A stretch of 64,000 nucleotides of DNA from Chryseobacterium balustinum (GTDB lineage: Bacteria > Bacteroidota > Bacteroidia > Flavobacteriales > Weeksellaceae), in the NCBI RefSeq assembly GCF_900168205.1, contig NZ_FUZE01000015.1:40623-104622 (forward strand). Direction: 5' to 3'. The position numbers and the translations under genes were made by a program. Position 1 is the stretch's first letter, and every line of letters starts with the position of its first letter. Below, one piece after another: positions 34,495 to 43,517 of the stretch. Below the pieces are notes generated by a model. It worked only from the letters and a program-made list of their open reading frames with translations. It did no database searches and was not told where the DNA came from.

Positions 34495-36138
34495 ATGCAA
34501 ATTACTGACTTTAGCTTACGAAACTGGATGATTATGATTACCTGTATTGGTATTCTATCATCTTTCGTTTACGTGATATTGAAGTTAAAATCTTATATTG
34601 TAATTGCATTTTCGGCTCTAATCTATTTATCATCTCTAGCTTTCATTTATTTAAAAATTGAAAGCTTGCAATTTATTTTCCTTTATCAATTCTCTCCAAG
34701 CTTTTTAATAGGTTTAACTATCTTCTTATTACTAAAGCCAGCTCAAAAAGACCCTATTTGGGATATTGAATTTAGAACCAATAAAGGCACAAAAATACTC
34801 CGAGGCGTCCAGAGAGGCATTGCAATTTTTGGAGCTGCAGGTTCAGGAAAAACGATTTCGGTTATCTACAATCTTATTCAACACTTTGCCAGAGAGAAAT
34901 TCTCTGGAATCATCTATGATTTTAAGGATGGTGAACTAACCGAGTTAGCAATACCTGCTTTCGGAAATCAACTTAGAATTGTAGCAGTACATCAACCCGA
35001 AATAGGTTATCGAGTTAACCCTATAGATCCAAAATTTCTAAACGGGGAAAAGGATGTCAACGAAATCGTTACGGTCATCATGGATAATCTTATCAGCAGT
35101 GGTGTAGGGAAGGGTGATGACTTTTTCAAAGACAGTGCATCTTCTCTTTTATCGAGTGTAATTCTAAAATTTTCATTTACACATCCTGAATACTGTACAT
35201 TACCTCACATCATTAGCTTTATTTTAGGAATTGATTTTAGTATTAAATCTGGAACAACAGCGTTAACTGGTGAAGAAACTGAAAATAAGTTCGGGAAACT
35301 GCATCATTTTTTAACAGATAACGAACGAGTTGCACTTCAAGGTTCGCCATTTATCATGGGGCTTTCATCGGAAAGACAGACGGCTTCAGTAATCTCAACT
35401 TTGGCCAATGCTCTTAGAAAAATATCTTTTCCAGAAGCTTTTTGGGCTTTGAGTGGTAATGAAATATCATTCGATATCAATTCAGAAGAAAATCACAGTG
35501 TCATATCGATCATTAATGAACCCAAATCAAGTCGTTTTTTAAGTCCTATCAATGCAACAATCATCCACGCTGTCACCAAGCAGATGATGGTAAGAGGTAG
35601 AAAACCGTCATTTCTATTGCTGGATGAAGCACCAACGATTAAACTTTTAAATATGGCTCAAATTCCAGCCACTATGCGGAGTTTTGGAGTTGCGGTGGTG
35701 TATTGCGCTCAAGATATTGTGCAGGGAACCGTGCAATACGGCAGAGATGGATTCAAAGAAATCATTGCCAACCTTTCTACGCAATTTTTTGGTAAGTCTA
35801 ATGACCCGGACACATCAAAATTCTACGAATCTTTCTTTGAATTAATCAAACAGAAAACAAAATCTGTTTCTACTAAAGGTGCTATGAGCTTATTCAGCAC
35901 AGGAGAAACAAGTACAACCATCGGAGAAAAAGAAGTTTCAAAATTCCGCGCGAGTAAATTCAATTCATTGAAAGTAGGAGAGTTCGCTTTTCTATCGGAT
36001 GGAAATACTGACATCGTAAAAATAAAAACTCCGAAAATCGAAAAAGGTAAAATACCGATACGGAAGAAAATAACCCAGGAAATGCTTGAGAGAAATTTCA
36101 ACCAAATCATTCAAGAAGCAAAATTATTAATTGATTAA
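34495..36138 (+). CDS. Type IV coupling protein, VirD4/TraG-like ATPase
   Basis: A 547-residue protein with two or three N-terminal membrane helices (residues 10-85), Walker A GAAGSGKTIS near 112-121 and Walker B FLLLDEAPT near 372-380, followed by ATMRSFGVAVVYCAQD, the conserved segment of VirD4/TraD coupling proteins. It docks the relaxase-DNA complex to the mating channel and powers transfer. It heads the plus-strand tra operon, which continues with 5-base or smaller gaps. In Bacteroidetes elements the equivalent gene is often placed with the mob genes instead, so this arrangement is a little different. Confidence 0.85.
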   Translation: MQITDFSLRNWMIMITCIGILSSFVYVILKLKSYIVIAFSALIYLSSLAFIYLKIESLQFIFLYQFSPSFLIGLTIFLLLKPAQKDPIWDIEFRTNKGTKILRGVQRGIAIFGAAGSGKTISVIYNLIQHFAREKFSGIIYDFKDGELTELAIPAFGNQLRIVAVHQPEIGYRVNPIDPKFLNGEKDVNEIVTVIMDNLISSGVGKGDDFFKDSASSLLSSVILKFSFTHPEYCTLPHIISFILGIDFSIKSGTTALTGEETENKFGKLHHFLTDNERVALQGSPFIMGLSSERQTASVISTLANALRKISFPEAFWALSGNEISFDINSEENHSVISIINEPKSSRFLSPINATIIHAVTKQMMVRGRKPSFLLLDEAPTIKLLNMAQIPATMRSFGVAVVYCAQDIVQGTVQYGRDGFKEIIANLSTQFFGKSNDPDTSKFYESFFELIKQKTKSVSTKGAMSLFSTGETSTTIGEKEVSKFRASKFNSLKVGEFAFLSDGNTDIVKIKTPKIEKGKIPIRKKITQEMLERNFNQIIQEAKLLID

Positions 36139-36143
36139 ATACA

Positions 36144-36449
36144 ATGAAAAAACCATCACAACAATTTACAACGAAAGCTTTAGTTAGCTTACTATTACTT
36201 CAAAATCTTAGTGTAAATGCACAAAGCATTAATTTAAAAGGTCCTGCCCAAAATTTAGCGAATGAATTGAAAGGCGTATTCCCATACATTGCTGTCTGCA
36301 TTTTTATTGTAGTCATTCTTTCTAATCTAGGGAATTTTGCAAGTCAAAATGGTGATTGGAAAAAAGGTCTTACCAATATTGTGATTTTCGCTGCAGTTCT
36401 GGGAGCAATTGTAGGTCTAGTTTCTTACGTAGGAAATCTTCAGGTGTAA
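36144..36449 (+). CDS. traE: TraE-like (DUF4134) conjugation protein
   Basis: A 101-residue protein with a signal peptide (through SVNAQ near residue 27) and two hydrophobic segments: FPYIAVCIFIVVILSNLGNF and IVIFAAVLGAIVGLVSYVGN. This is the pattern of TraE/DUF4134 proteins of Bacteroidetes conjugative elements and matches the general shape of VirB2/VirB3-type inner-membrane subunits. It lies 5 bases after the coupling protein gene and its TAA overlaps the TraF ATG by one base. A pilin-like role is inferred from the family's place in the operon. Confidence 0.75.
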   Translation: MKKPSQQFTTKALVSLLLLQNLSVNAQSINLKGPAQNLANELKGVFPYIAVCIFIVVILSNLGNFASQNGDWKKGLTNIVIFAAVLGAIVGLVSYVGNLQV

Positions 36450-36715
36450 TGGAAGGAACAAGAAAAAATTTAAAAGGCTACAGACAAAAACCAAGTATCT
36501 ACGGACTAAATACAGTAGGTTTCATTATTTCAGCTACCATCACAGTCTTATCATTACTTTCTTTTTTGAATGGAATTTCTGTTCAGAAAATCATTGTGAT
36601 TGCAGCAATCATTGGCTGTACTTACCTCATTTCATTTCTTCTTTCCTCCAACGAATCTATTAACGAATGGCTTTTTGATGAAAAGCTACCCAAAGAATTC
36701 AGCGATGACAAATAA
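36449..36715 (+). CDS. traF: TraF-like (DUF4133) conjugation protein
   Basis: The ATG at 36449 overlaps the previous stop by one base (TAATG) and gives an 88-residue protein: a basic start (MEGTRKNLKGYRQKPSIYGL), two membrane segments and the ending SINEWLFDEKLPKEF. It matches DUF4133/TraF, the VirB3-like inner-membrane protein of Bacteroidetes systems. Longer starts upstream read inside TraE and are rejected. Its end overlaps the VirB4-type ATPase start by 11 bases, so the genes are coupled as in other tra operons. Confidence 0.75.
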   Translation: MEGTRKNLKGYRQKPSIYGLNTVGFIISATITVLSLLSFLNGISVQKIIVIAAIIGCTYLISFLLSSNESINEWLFDEKLPKEFSDDK

Positions 36716-39116
36716 GTTATTTTTATATGCAAACGAAAACAAAGTTGTTGGAACCAACGGTGTATTTGCAATGGGTTTCGAACTGGAACTTATTGAAAAA
36801 TATGCAATGGGTGAAGAAGATTACGAAGCTGTAGATCAACTTTGGAATCGTGCGCTAAAAGATATGCCTCAAGGTTCAATCTTTCTAAAGCAGGATGTTT
36901 TTACTGAACAAAACTTGAATACAGGCTCCTACAAAGAAGAAAATTATCTACAGAAAGCTACAAAAGAATATTTTAATGACAAACCATTTCTCAGCCATCA
37001 ATGCTTTGTGTTTTTCGTTCTTCCACCAGGAAATATTTTAAACACAAATATCACGAATCCTTTTAAACGATTGAATAGAAAGGTGTTTGAAAGTTTTGAT
37101 GACAGAATTAATCAGTTTGTTACGACTGTGGAACAAATTGTAAATTTCTTAAATACAGGTAAAATTAATGCTGGAAAAGCTTTTAAACTGATTTCCTTCT
37201 CTGAAAATGAAATGCTTCAGCATTACGATTTCTATTTTAATAATTTTCAGGCTGAATATACTTCAGACCGCATTCTGAAAGACGATTACTTACAAATTGG
37301 AAACAAAAAACTATCCGTTTTGAGTACGAAAGATGAAGAGAAAATGCCGGAATCTTTTAAAGATTTATATGTAGACAAGAACTTTTCAACACCCAAGTTT
37401 AAGTTTTTTCAAAACATAGGTGATCTCTTTGGTTTTGAACTAAATTTTGATCACGTCTACAATCAAATTATTTGTTTTGAAGATAATCAGAAAGAACTTT
37501 CTAAACTTAGAAATCGCTTAGACTTACTGAAAAAATCTTCTTCTTTTGATCCCAATAATAAAGCTAATGCTAAAAAGTTAACTATTCTCACTGATCAAAT
37601 TGCAGATGATATAGATTCTGAGAGAATCATCAAAGGGCATTTTAATATTATTTTTTCTGCGGAAAATGAAGTGGACTTGAAAGCCAGACGAAATTTAATT
37701 ATTGAAAAGTTTAAAAGTGTTGATATTAAGCCTAGACAGCCTATCGGGAATTTTCTAAACTCAATTTTCACAAATTCTTTTTACCTGTTTGCACACTGTC
37801 TGTCTGAAAAACAATTGTTTTATGGAAATCTAAGCACTGCAACTTTATTCCTCAACAATTGTTCTCATTACAAAAATGATGAGAAGGGAATTCTTTTCAA
37901 TTCTAGAATAGGAAATGTTCCTGTGTTAGTAGATCAATGGGATGAAGAAAAAAGATATATGAATGCAAGAAATTTTATGATTTTCGCTCCTACAGGTGGC
38001 GGAAAATCATTTACAGCAAATCATATTCTTCGTCATGCTTTTGAAGAAAACGCCAGAATTGTCATTATTGATTTGGGTGAATCTTATCGCAAATTTTCCG
38101 CTTTGTACCCTAAAGAAAGTGTTTTTGTGAGATACAAAGAAGGTGAATCTATCGGTATAAATCCATTCGATTTACAAGGCGACACTCTCAGCTCTCAAAA
38201 AACATTCGAGCTTGCAGAAATCGTCTTAACCCATTACAAAAGAGATTCTACGGCATCTGAAAATGAAAAAACAGCTTTGCGAAAAATTATTGAGGCTTAT
38301 TACAGATCTGGGATTGAAAATGCAAGTCTTTTAAATTTCGTAGCTGCGGTGAGAGATACCAAAAATCATATTTTAAATGATCTCAACATTCAAACAGATT
38401 TTTTTAACATCGAAGAGTTTCTATTTGCCATGAGCGAGTTTGAAAAAGGAGGTATTTACGACTTTCTCTATAAAACTGAAGACAATTCTGACTTACAGAG
38501 AATCAAAGATAAAAAACTCATTGTTTTTGAGCTGGATGAAGTTAAAGACAATCAACTCCTGCTTTCAATTATGCTTCAATTGGTCTCATCCGTAATTCAG
38601 GAAACTATTTGGAAAGATAAAAGTACGAAAGGCTACATCTTATTTGATGAAGTTGCAAAGCAATTTAAATTTAAAGGAGTCTTTGAAAAAATTGAATATT
38701 TCTACCAAGCCGGACGAAAACAGAATGCTTCAATCGGTATTATCCTTCAATCTATTTCACAACTTCCTGATGAAGGAGAAAAAGGACAGATTGCCAAAAC
38801 TATTATCGAAAACACGCAAGTTGTTTATGTCCTAAACGCTAAAGATTACAGAGCATTGCAAACCAGATTTGGGATGAGCGAGCACGCTTATCATCAAATG
38901 AGTTCTCTGAGTTCAAAATTTGAAGGCAACGAAAAATACTCTGAAGTTTTCATCATGCGCGGAAACCATCACCAGGTTTACCGATTGGAAGTTCCTGAAA
39001 AAGTTTTCTGGGCTTATCAAACCGAAGGTGCAAAAAATGAAGAGCTGATGAAGATCTATTCAGCAACTCAGAATATGGAAACTGCAATTAATCAATACAT
39101 ACAATCACAAAATTAA
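36705..39116 (+). CDS. traG: TraG family VirB4-type conjugation ATPase
   Basis: The start at 36705 (MTNKLFLYANENKVVG) is chosen because it overlaps TraF and gives a standard N-terminus; earlier starts read into the TraF frame. The 803-residue protein has Walker A APTGGGKSFTAN near residues 425-436, Walker B ILFDEVAKQF near 643 and GRKQNASIGIILQS near 673, motifs of VirB4/TraG ATPases. This enzyme powers assembly and operation of the type IV secretion channel at the inner membrane. Length is in the family range. The operon order traE-traF-traG-traI-traJ-traK-traM-traN-traO is conserved in Bacteroidetes. Confidence 0.88.
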   Translation: MTNKLFLYANENKVVGTNGVFAMGFELELIEKYAMGEEDYEAVDQLWNRALKDMPQGSIFLKQDVFTEQNLNTGSYKEENYLQKATKEYFNDKPFLSHQCFVFFVLPPGNILNTNITNPFKRLNRKVFESFDDRINQFVTTVEQIVNFLNTGKINAGKAFKLISFSENEMLQHYDFYFNNFQAEYTSDRILKDDYLQIGNKKLSVLSTKDEEKMPESFKDLYVDKNFSTPKFKFFQNIGDLFGFELNFDHVYNQIICFEDNQKELSKLRNRLDLLKKSSSFDPNNKANAKKLTILTDQIADDIDSERIIKGHFNIIFSAENEVDLKARRNLIIEKFKSVDIKPRQPIGNFLNSIFTNSFYLFAHCLSEKQLFYGNLSTATLFLNNCSHYKNDEKGILFNSRIGNVPVLVDQWDEEKRYMNARNFMIFAPTGGGKSFTANHILRHAFEENARIVIIDLGESYRKFSALYPKESVFVRYKEGESIGINPFDLQGDTLSSQKTFELAEIVLTHYKRDSTASENEKTALRKIIEAYYRSGIENASLLNFVAAVRDTKNHILNDLNIQTDFFNIEEFLFAMSEFEKGGIYDFLYKTEDNSDLQRIKDKKLIVFELDEVKDNQLLLSIMLQLVSSVIQETIWKDKSTKGYILFDEVAKQFKFKGVFEKIEYFYQAGRKQNASIGIILQSISQLPDEGEKGQIAKTIIENTQVVYVLNAKDYRALQTRFGMSEHAYHQMSSLSSKFEGNEKYSEVFIMRGNHHQVYRLEVPEKVFWAYQTEGAKNEELMKIYSATQNMETAINQYIQSQN

Positions 39117-39120
39117 AATT

Positions 39121-39603
39121 ATGAAGAAATTACTTTGCGTATTTGCACTTACTACAAGTCTTTTCGCTTACAGTCAGCTCGCCGTTACCGACGCAACAGC
39201 GAATTATACCATGTCTCAGCAATTGGCAAGCTCTGCTAAACAGTTGAAAGAACTACAAGGAACTTACAAGGTCATGAAATCTGGTTATGAAAAATACCAA
39301 AAATTGAACGGTTATGTTCAGCAAATGGGACATCTACAGAATATTATCGCCAAACAAAATGAAGCCATCAAAAACGCTAAAAAGATTGTTGAAATAGCTA
39401 AAATCAAGAATTTTGATGTAAATGGAGTTACCAGAAGTTTGCAACAAATTTCAGGCTCTGTCAAAACCGTTCAGGCTCTTTTGAAGGAAGGCGTTTTTAA
39501 AATGGATGACAGCCAAAGAATCAATTTGCTAGAAAAAGAAACCGAAAAAGTTTCTTCAGCAAATACCGCAATCAAAATCAAACTAGTAAAAATGAGTTAC
39601 TGA
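39121..39603 (+). CDS. traI: TraI-like (DUF4141, VirB5-type) periplasmic conjugation protein
   Basis: A 160-residue exported protein: signal peptide MKKLLCVFALTTSLFAYS, then helical residues with the segment QLASSAKQLKELQGTYKVMK and a long coiled helix. It occupies the TraI/DUF4141 position of Bacteroidetes conjugation operons, between traG and traJ, and is shorter than the roughly 200 residues often seen. Minor pilus or channel component by analogy with VirB5. Starts 4 bases after traG and its stop overlaps the traJ start by one base. Confidence 0.65.
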   Translation: MKKLLCVFALTTSLFAYSQLAVTDATANYTMSQQLASSAKQLKELQGTYKVMKSGYEKYQKLNGYVQQMGHLQNIIAKQNEAIKNAKKIVEIAKIKNFDVNGVTRSLQQISGSVKTVQALLKEGVFKMDDSQRINLLEKETEKVSSANTAIKIKLVKMSY

Positions 39604-40403
39604 TGGATTATTCTTGGTTAACAGATTTAAACAATCTTATTTCATCCAACAGTTTATTTTCTTACACCATCATCGGGGCAAAATCTTTAGCAATGGTTCT
39701 TTTGCTATTTAAGATATTTGGAAACTTTCTACAAACCGCAGAAAACCCCGAAATGCCCAAAATAGGAGGGATTATCAGCATTATTGGATACGGATTACTA
39801 ATCGTTGGAAGTGACTGGGTAGTCAATGTTATCGAAACTATTTTCGCAAATATTGACATTAGCGTTGCAGAACAAAAACCACTGTATGACGACAGTGTAA
39901 AAAGATATTTGTTGCAGCTCGATCAGTTGGCGGATGATATGGGACCAATGGATAAAATGTCCTATTACACATCATTAATGCCTTTGTATTTAACTACAGG
40001 TTTAATGACTTTCACACAGGAAATATTAGCAGTTTTGGACATAGGTGTAGTCGGAATGTATCTAATACAGAGAGTCTTTCTGTTGCAACTTTTCAAATTT
40101 ATTTTTCCGTTTGCGATTGCTTTGTCCACAACAAAAGGTTTTGAAGAAATGTTTTCTCGTTGGATAAAAATCTATATCGGTCTATTTGTTTTAGGGATTG
40201 CCTACATGGCTATAATCAAATTTACATCAATTATTTACGGATTTATTCAGGATAAAATAGGATTAGATTTTCATACGATAAACTACGACACAGATTTACG
40301 TCGTCTGTTTGCTTACACCATTGGAGCTTCACTTATTGCATTTATGGTAAAGCTGGGTCTTTTTGCCCTGGTTACAAAAGAAGTAAGAGGATATTTTAAT
40401 TAA
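39603..40403 (+). CDS. traJ: TraJ-like (VirB6-type) multi-pass membrane protein
   Basis: A 266-residue protein with about six membrane segments, including SYTIIGAKSLAMVLLLFKIF, GGIISIIGYGLLIVGSDWVV, LFKFIFPFAIALSTTKGF and IYIGLFVLGIAYMAIIKF. The segment LFKFIFPFAIALSTTKGFEEMF is typical of TraJ. Bacteroidetes TraJ proteins are usually somewhat larger, near 330 residues, so this is a shortened form. The role is the inner-membrane channel. The start overlaps the traI stop (TGATGG); 6 bases separate it from traK. Confidence 0.75.
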   Translation: MDYSWLTDLNNLISSNSLFSYTIIGAKSLAMVLLLFKIFGNFLQTAENPEMPKIGGIISIIGYGLLIVGSDWVVNVIETIFANIDISVAEQKPLYDDSVKRYLLQLDQLADDMGPMDKMSYYTSLMPLYLTTGLMTFTQEILAVLDIGVVGMYLIQRVFLLQLFKFIFPFAIALSTTKGFEEMFSRWIKIYIGLFVLGIAYMAIIKFTSIIYGFIQDKIGLDFHTINYDTDLRRLFAYTIGASLIAFMVKLGLFALVTKEVRGYFN

Positions 40404-40409
40404 AAATTT

Positions 40410-41102
40410 ATGACAGAAAAAAATATTGCAGTGGGAAAAAACATCTACACTGACCTCAATAAAAATCGAAGGGCTGTATGGGGAATCCTCATCATAGCAG
40501 TTGTTTCAATAATTTCCTTCACCTACTTTTCTCTCGTTGTGTACAGTGACAGTACCAGTAAAATTTATACCATCAATAACCGTGGAGATTTAATACCACT
40601 ATCGCTAGTTGACGAGCAGAGAGATAAAATAAAAGTGGTTCAGTCTAATGCTGAATATTTTGCCAAACAACTTTACGAACTGGATCAATACAATCTGAAA
40701 GATAAAAAAGAAAAACTGCTGTGGCTTATCGACAAACAGCCAACTGCAATCATAAAAGACAAAGAAAGGAAAAATTACTATTCAAATTTTTTAAGTATTA
40801 ATGGTCTTATTCAAAAAGTTGAAATCGTCCCGGACTCATGGGAGATTACTCAGGTTGAAGATAATCCCTTGGTGAATTTCTCAGTGATTATTAAGAGAAT
40901 AAATGGCAACAACGAAGAGTTTTTTAAAGCTGATATTAAATTGAGAATGACAAAAGTTCATATCAATTATCCATATAATCCTTTCGGTTATTTGATTATG
41001 AATTTCGAAGAATCATTAAGCAGAATAGAAAAACCTTCCGATGAAGAACAGCAAAGCCTCGACAGTCTAAAAATTAATCAACCAAAACCTTCCGTACAGT
41101 AA
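40410..41102 (+). CDS. traK: TraK-like (VirB8-type) inner-membrane protein
   Basis: A 230-residue protein with one membrane helix near residues 23-45 (WGILIIAVVSIISFTYFSLVV) and a periplasmic domain. The sequence IYTINNRGDLIPLSLVDEQR is characteristic of TraK of Bacteroidetes conjugation systems, equivalent to VirB8, which links the channel's inner and outer parts. The last 25 residues are low complexity. Its stop overlaps the traM start by one base. Length agrees with the family (about 200-230). Confidence 0.82.
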   Translation: MTEKNIAVGKNIYTDLNKNRRAVWGILIIAVVSIISFTYFSLVVYSDSTSKIYTINNRGDLIPLSLVDEQRDKIKVVQSNAEYFAKQLYELDQYNLKDKKEKLLWLIDKQPTAIIKDKERKNYYSNFLSINGLIQKVEIVPDSWEITQVEDNPLVNFSVIIKRINGNNEEFFKADIKLRMTKVHINYPYNPFGYLIMNFEESLSRIEKPSDEEQQSLDSLKINQPKPSVQ

Positions 41103-42127
41103 TGGAAAAATTAAAACAAATCTGGAAAAGTCAGTCCGAAGATCAACGAAGGAAAATTATTGCGTACACTATTGTTGGATTTTTAGGCTTGGGAATGTTC
41201 TCAGCAGTTTACCTGATGAAAAGCGATGATACTGTTCAAAAAGTAGATGAACTTTCAAATCCTGACGCAAAAGCCGGTAAAAACTACAACAGCAGACTAG
41301 AAGCCAATCAAATGGACCGCAAGGATTCTAGCAATATCAATATGGCAATCGATGAAATTTTTGGGACAACAAAACCAGAACCAGTGACTGAAGAAAAAGA
41401 TGAGATCAATTCCGAACTTTATTATGAACCAGACTATTCGTCACCTCAAAGTTCTCAAAGTAATTATTCAGGATCTGGAAGTGGAGGAGGAGCTTCAACA
41501 CGCAGAAGTTATTATTCAGAATATGAGAAAAACAATGATTCTGAATTTTATGAAGAACCCAAAAATACTTTAAATATTTCTAAGGCAGAAAAACGAGAAA
41601 CAAACAAAATTTTCAGCGCAAAAAATAATACTGGAGTAGAAGAATTAAGTGAAAACATTTACAAAGAAGAAGAGGTCTCTAACATTCAACAAGAGAGAAA
41701 AACCGGACAGATAAAAGCAAGATTGCTGTCTCAAGGCTTCATTAATACAGGAAAATCTATTTCTTTTGTTTTACTTGAAAAAGCAGAAATTAATAAAATA
41801 ACTGCAAAAAAAGGTCAGATTATCACTGGCGTTGCTCAGGAACAAAATAACCGGTTGTTGGTGAAATTTTCCACCATAAAAATAGAAGGCAAAATTATTC
41901 CTGTAGACATGCAGCTTTACGGCTCAGATGGAATGGAAGGTCTTCCCATTTCAGGAATAGAGCAACAATCAACAAGCAGAACATCTTCCATCATCAGCAG
42001 TACAATTGGAAGCATTCCTGTAGTCGGTGGTATTGCAAACGATGCTATTCAAAATAACAGCAGCAACCGAAAATCAAACATCAAGTTATCTCCAAACATT
42101 TCATGCATCATTTTATATAAAATTTAA
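41102..42127 (+). CDS. traM: TraM-like (VirB10-type) conjugation protein
   Basis: A 341-residue protein with one membrane helix near 19-38 (IIAYTIVGFLGLGMFSAVYL), a long Ser/Asn/Glu-rich linker (60-190) that probably spans the periplasm, and a C-terminal beta domain (210-341) containing IKARLLSQGFINTGKSISFV and RLLVKFSTIKIEGKIIPVDM, the usual TraM/VirB10 features. It forms the channel core that senses ATP at the inner membrane and reaches the outer membrane. It shares one base with the traK stop and is followed by traN after 1 base. Confidence 0.82.
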   Translation: MEKLKQIWKSQSEDQRRKIIAYTIVGFLGLGMFSAVYLMKSDDTVQKVDELSNPDAKAGKNYNSRLEANQMDRKDSSNINMAIDEIFGTTKPEPVTEEKDEINSELYYEPDYSSPQSSQSNYSGSGSGGGASTRRSYYSEYEKNNDSEFYEEPKNTLNISKAEKRETNKIFSAKNNTGVEELSENIYKEEEVSNIQQERKTGQIKARLLSQGFINTGKSISFVLLEKAEINKITAKKGQIITGVAQEQNNRLLVKFSTIKIEGKIIPVDMQLYGSDGMEGLPISGIEQQSTSRTSSIISSTIGSIPVVGGIANDAIQNNSSNRKSNIKLSPNISCIILYKI

Positions 42128-42128
42128 T

Positions 42129-42677
42129 ATGAAGAAAATCTTAATTATTGCTTTCCTATCAACGATAAGCAAAGCGTATTCACAAACAGAAGCCATTTCA
42201 GATTCCCTAGCAGTAGAAACTGTAAGCGCTTCATCAACTGAAAAACATATTGCTATTTCAGAAAAAATTTTGAAGAAAAAAGGCTGGATCAATAACCGAA
42301 ATTCATTCTACACCAGAGGAATTCTTGGTTTTATTAAAGGAATTTATTCTGGTGACAAAAAAATTTTTGTTTTAACGGAATTTAGAAATAATACAAACAT
42401 TAATTATGATATAGAAAGTATCTCATTTCTGTCTAATCCTTTGAAAAACAGTGTAAAAAAAATTGAAGCAGACGAAAAAATCTATGTCCCCATTTATCAA
42501 ACAGAAGCTGAAGTCATCAATAAAAAATCGACTACGAGAATTGTATTTGCTTTTGAAAAATTTACGATTTCAGATGACAAGAACATCATTTTAATAATGA
42601 ATGAATTAGAAGGCGAAAGAACAATTTCACTTGAAATAAAGCCACAATACATTTCAAAAGCTGAATTTATAAACTAA
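42129..42677 (+). CDS. traN: TraN-like (DUF4138, VirB9-type) protein, short form
   Basis: The ATG at 42129, one base after the traM stop, gives a signal peptide (MKKILIIAFLSTISKAYSQ) and 182 residues; an upstream in-frame start reads inside traM. The C-terminal part (LTEFRNNTNINYDIESISFL, then AFEKFTISDDKNIILI) matches the C-terminal half of DUF4138/TraN proteins. Those usually exceed 280 residues and also have an N-terminal beta domain, so this protein seems to lack that domain. It would form the outer-membrane channel ring with TraM. Confidence 0.7.
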   Translation: MKKILIIAFLSTISKAYSQTEAISDSLAVETVSASSTEKHIAISEKILKKKGWINNRNSFYTRGILGFIKGIYSGDKKIFVLTEFRNNTNINYDIESISFLSNPLKNSVKKIEADEKIYVPIYQTEAEVINKKSTTRIVFAFEKFTISDDKNIILIMNELEGERTISLEIKPQYISKAEFIN

Positions 42678-42681
42678 CAAA

Positions 42682-43251
42682 ATGAAAAAAATATTCACAA
42701 CAACATTATTAGTTTTTGGGATTTTAGCCTTTTCTCAAGGCAGAAGAGCTAATCAGAATTCTTTACAGGCTTCTTACGGAATAATGCCTGATGTTGATAA
42801 TACGGAGCAAAACTCATTTATGTTTAAAGCCGGTTACTCAAAAGTGATTGGTAAACAAAATTTCTTAGGAAAGACTGAAATATTTTATCAAAAATATGGA
42901 GTAGGATATATTGATTCGCAAACCTTGCCCTACCAAAAAATAGGAATATCAGCTCAGGCAGGATGGTCACTAGAAAACTTGTCCCCATTTTTCGTGAATT
43001 TTTATCTAGGTGGTTTCGGCGCTCACGAAACAATTAACGGAGGGGAAAACAAGGAAACGCTTTACCAGTCTGAAATCCCTGAGAAGACAAAAGGAATAAC
43101 CTACGGAATCGCCGGAGGTTTGGAAGCAGAAATAATTGTATACAAAAACATAAGCCTAACGGTCGATTACAATCAATACTATGACTTAAAATCTAAATTT
43201 TCAGAAACGAGCTATGGACTATTTGGAGGTTTAAAAATCTATTTAAATTAA
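42682..43251 (+). CDS. traO: TraO-like outer-membrane conjugation protein
   Basis: A 189-residue exported protein (signal peptide MKKIFTTTLLVFGILAFSQG) that begins RRANQNSLQASYGIM, a segment typical of TraO. The rest alternates short strands (GYSKVIGKQNFLGKTEIFYQ, and NISLTVDYNQYYDLKS) and ends in GLFGGLKIYLN, a terminal aromatic strand of an outer-membrane beta barrel. It follows traN by 4 bases and precedes a small membrane gene by 2. The precise function in transfer is unknown; family membership is strong. Confidence 0.78.
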   Translation: MKKIFTTTLLVFGILAFSQGRRANQNSLQASYGIMPDVDNTEQNSFMFKAGYSKVIGKQNFLGKTEIFYQKYGVGYIDSQTLPYQKIGISAQAGWSLENLSPFFVNFYLGGFGAHETINGGENKETLYQSEIPEKTKGITYGIAGGLEAEIIVYKNISLTVDYNQYYDLKSKFSETSYGLFGGLKIYLN

Positions 43252-43253
43252 AG

Positions 43254-43517
43254 ATGATGAGAGAAAATGAAAAAAAATATGTCAGTTTCATTTGGGTCTC
43301 ATGTCTCGGATTACTTTCTTCAATTCTGTGGGCAGTTCTGGGGTTCCTCGCTTACGTTTTGTTTACATCAACCATCCTTACCGAAAAAAAAGAAGTTTTG
43401 GATTTCTTGCAAAATAGAAGCGTCACCAATACTTTTCTAGGATTAGGATTACTTTTTATCCTTTCTCTAGGCGCAACCTCATTGTTTATTAAAAAAATCA
43501 AAAATATTGAAATATGA
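43254..43517 (+). CDS. Small two-helix membrane protein in the tra operon
   Basis: An 87-residue protein with two hydrophobic helices: FIWVSCLGLLSSILWAVLGFLAYVLF and TFLGLGLLFILSLGATSLFI, connected by a charged loop. I do not recognise a family. The start has two consecutive ATG codons (ATGATG). It is 2 bases after traO and overlaps the next start by 4 bases (ATGA), so it is clearly part of the tra operon, and a channel accessory role is inferred. Confidence 0.6.
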   Translation: MMRENEKKYVSFIWVSCLGLLSSILWAVLGFLAYVLFTSTILTEKKEVLDFLQNRSVTNTFLGLGLLFILSLGATSLFIKKIKNIEI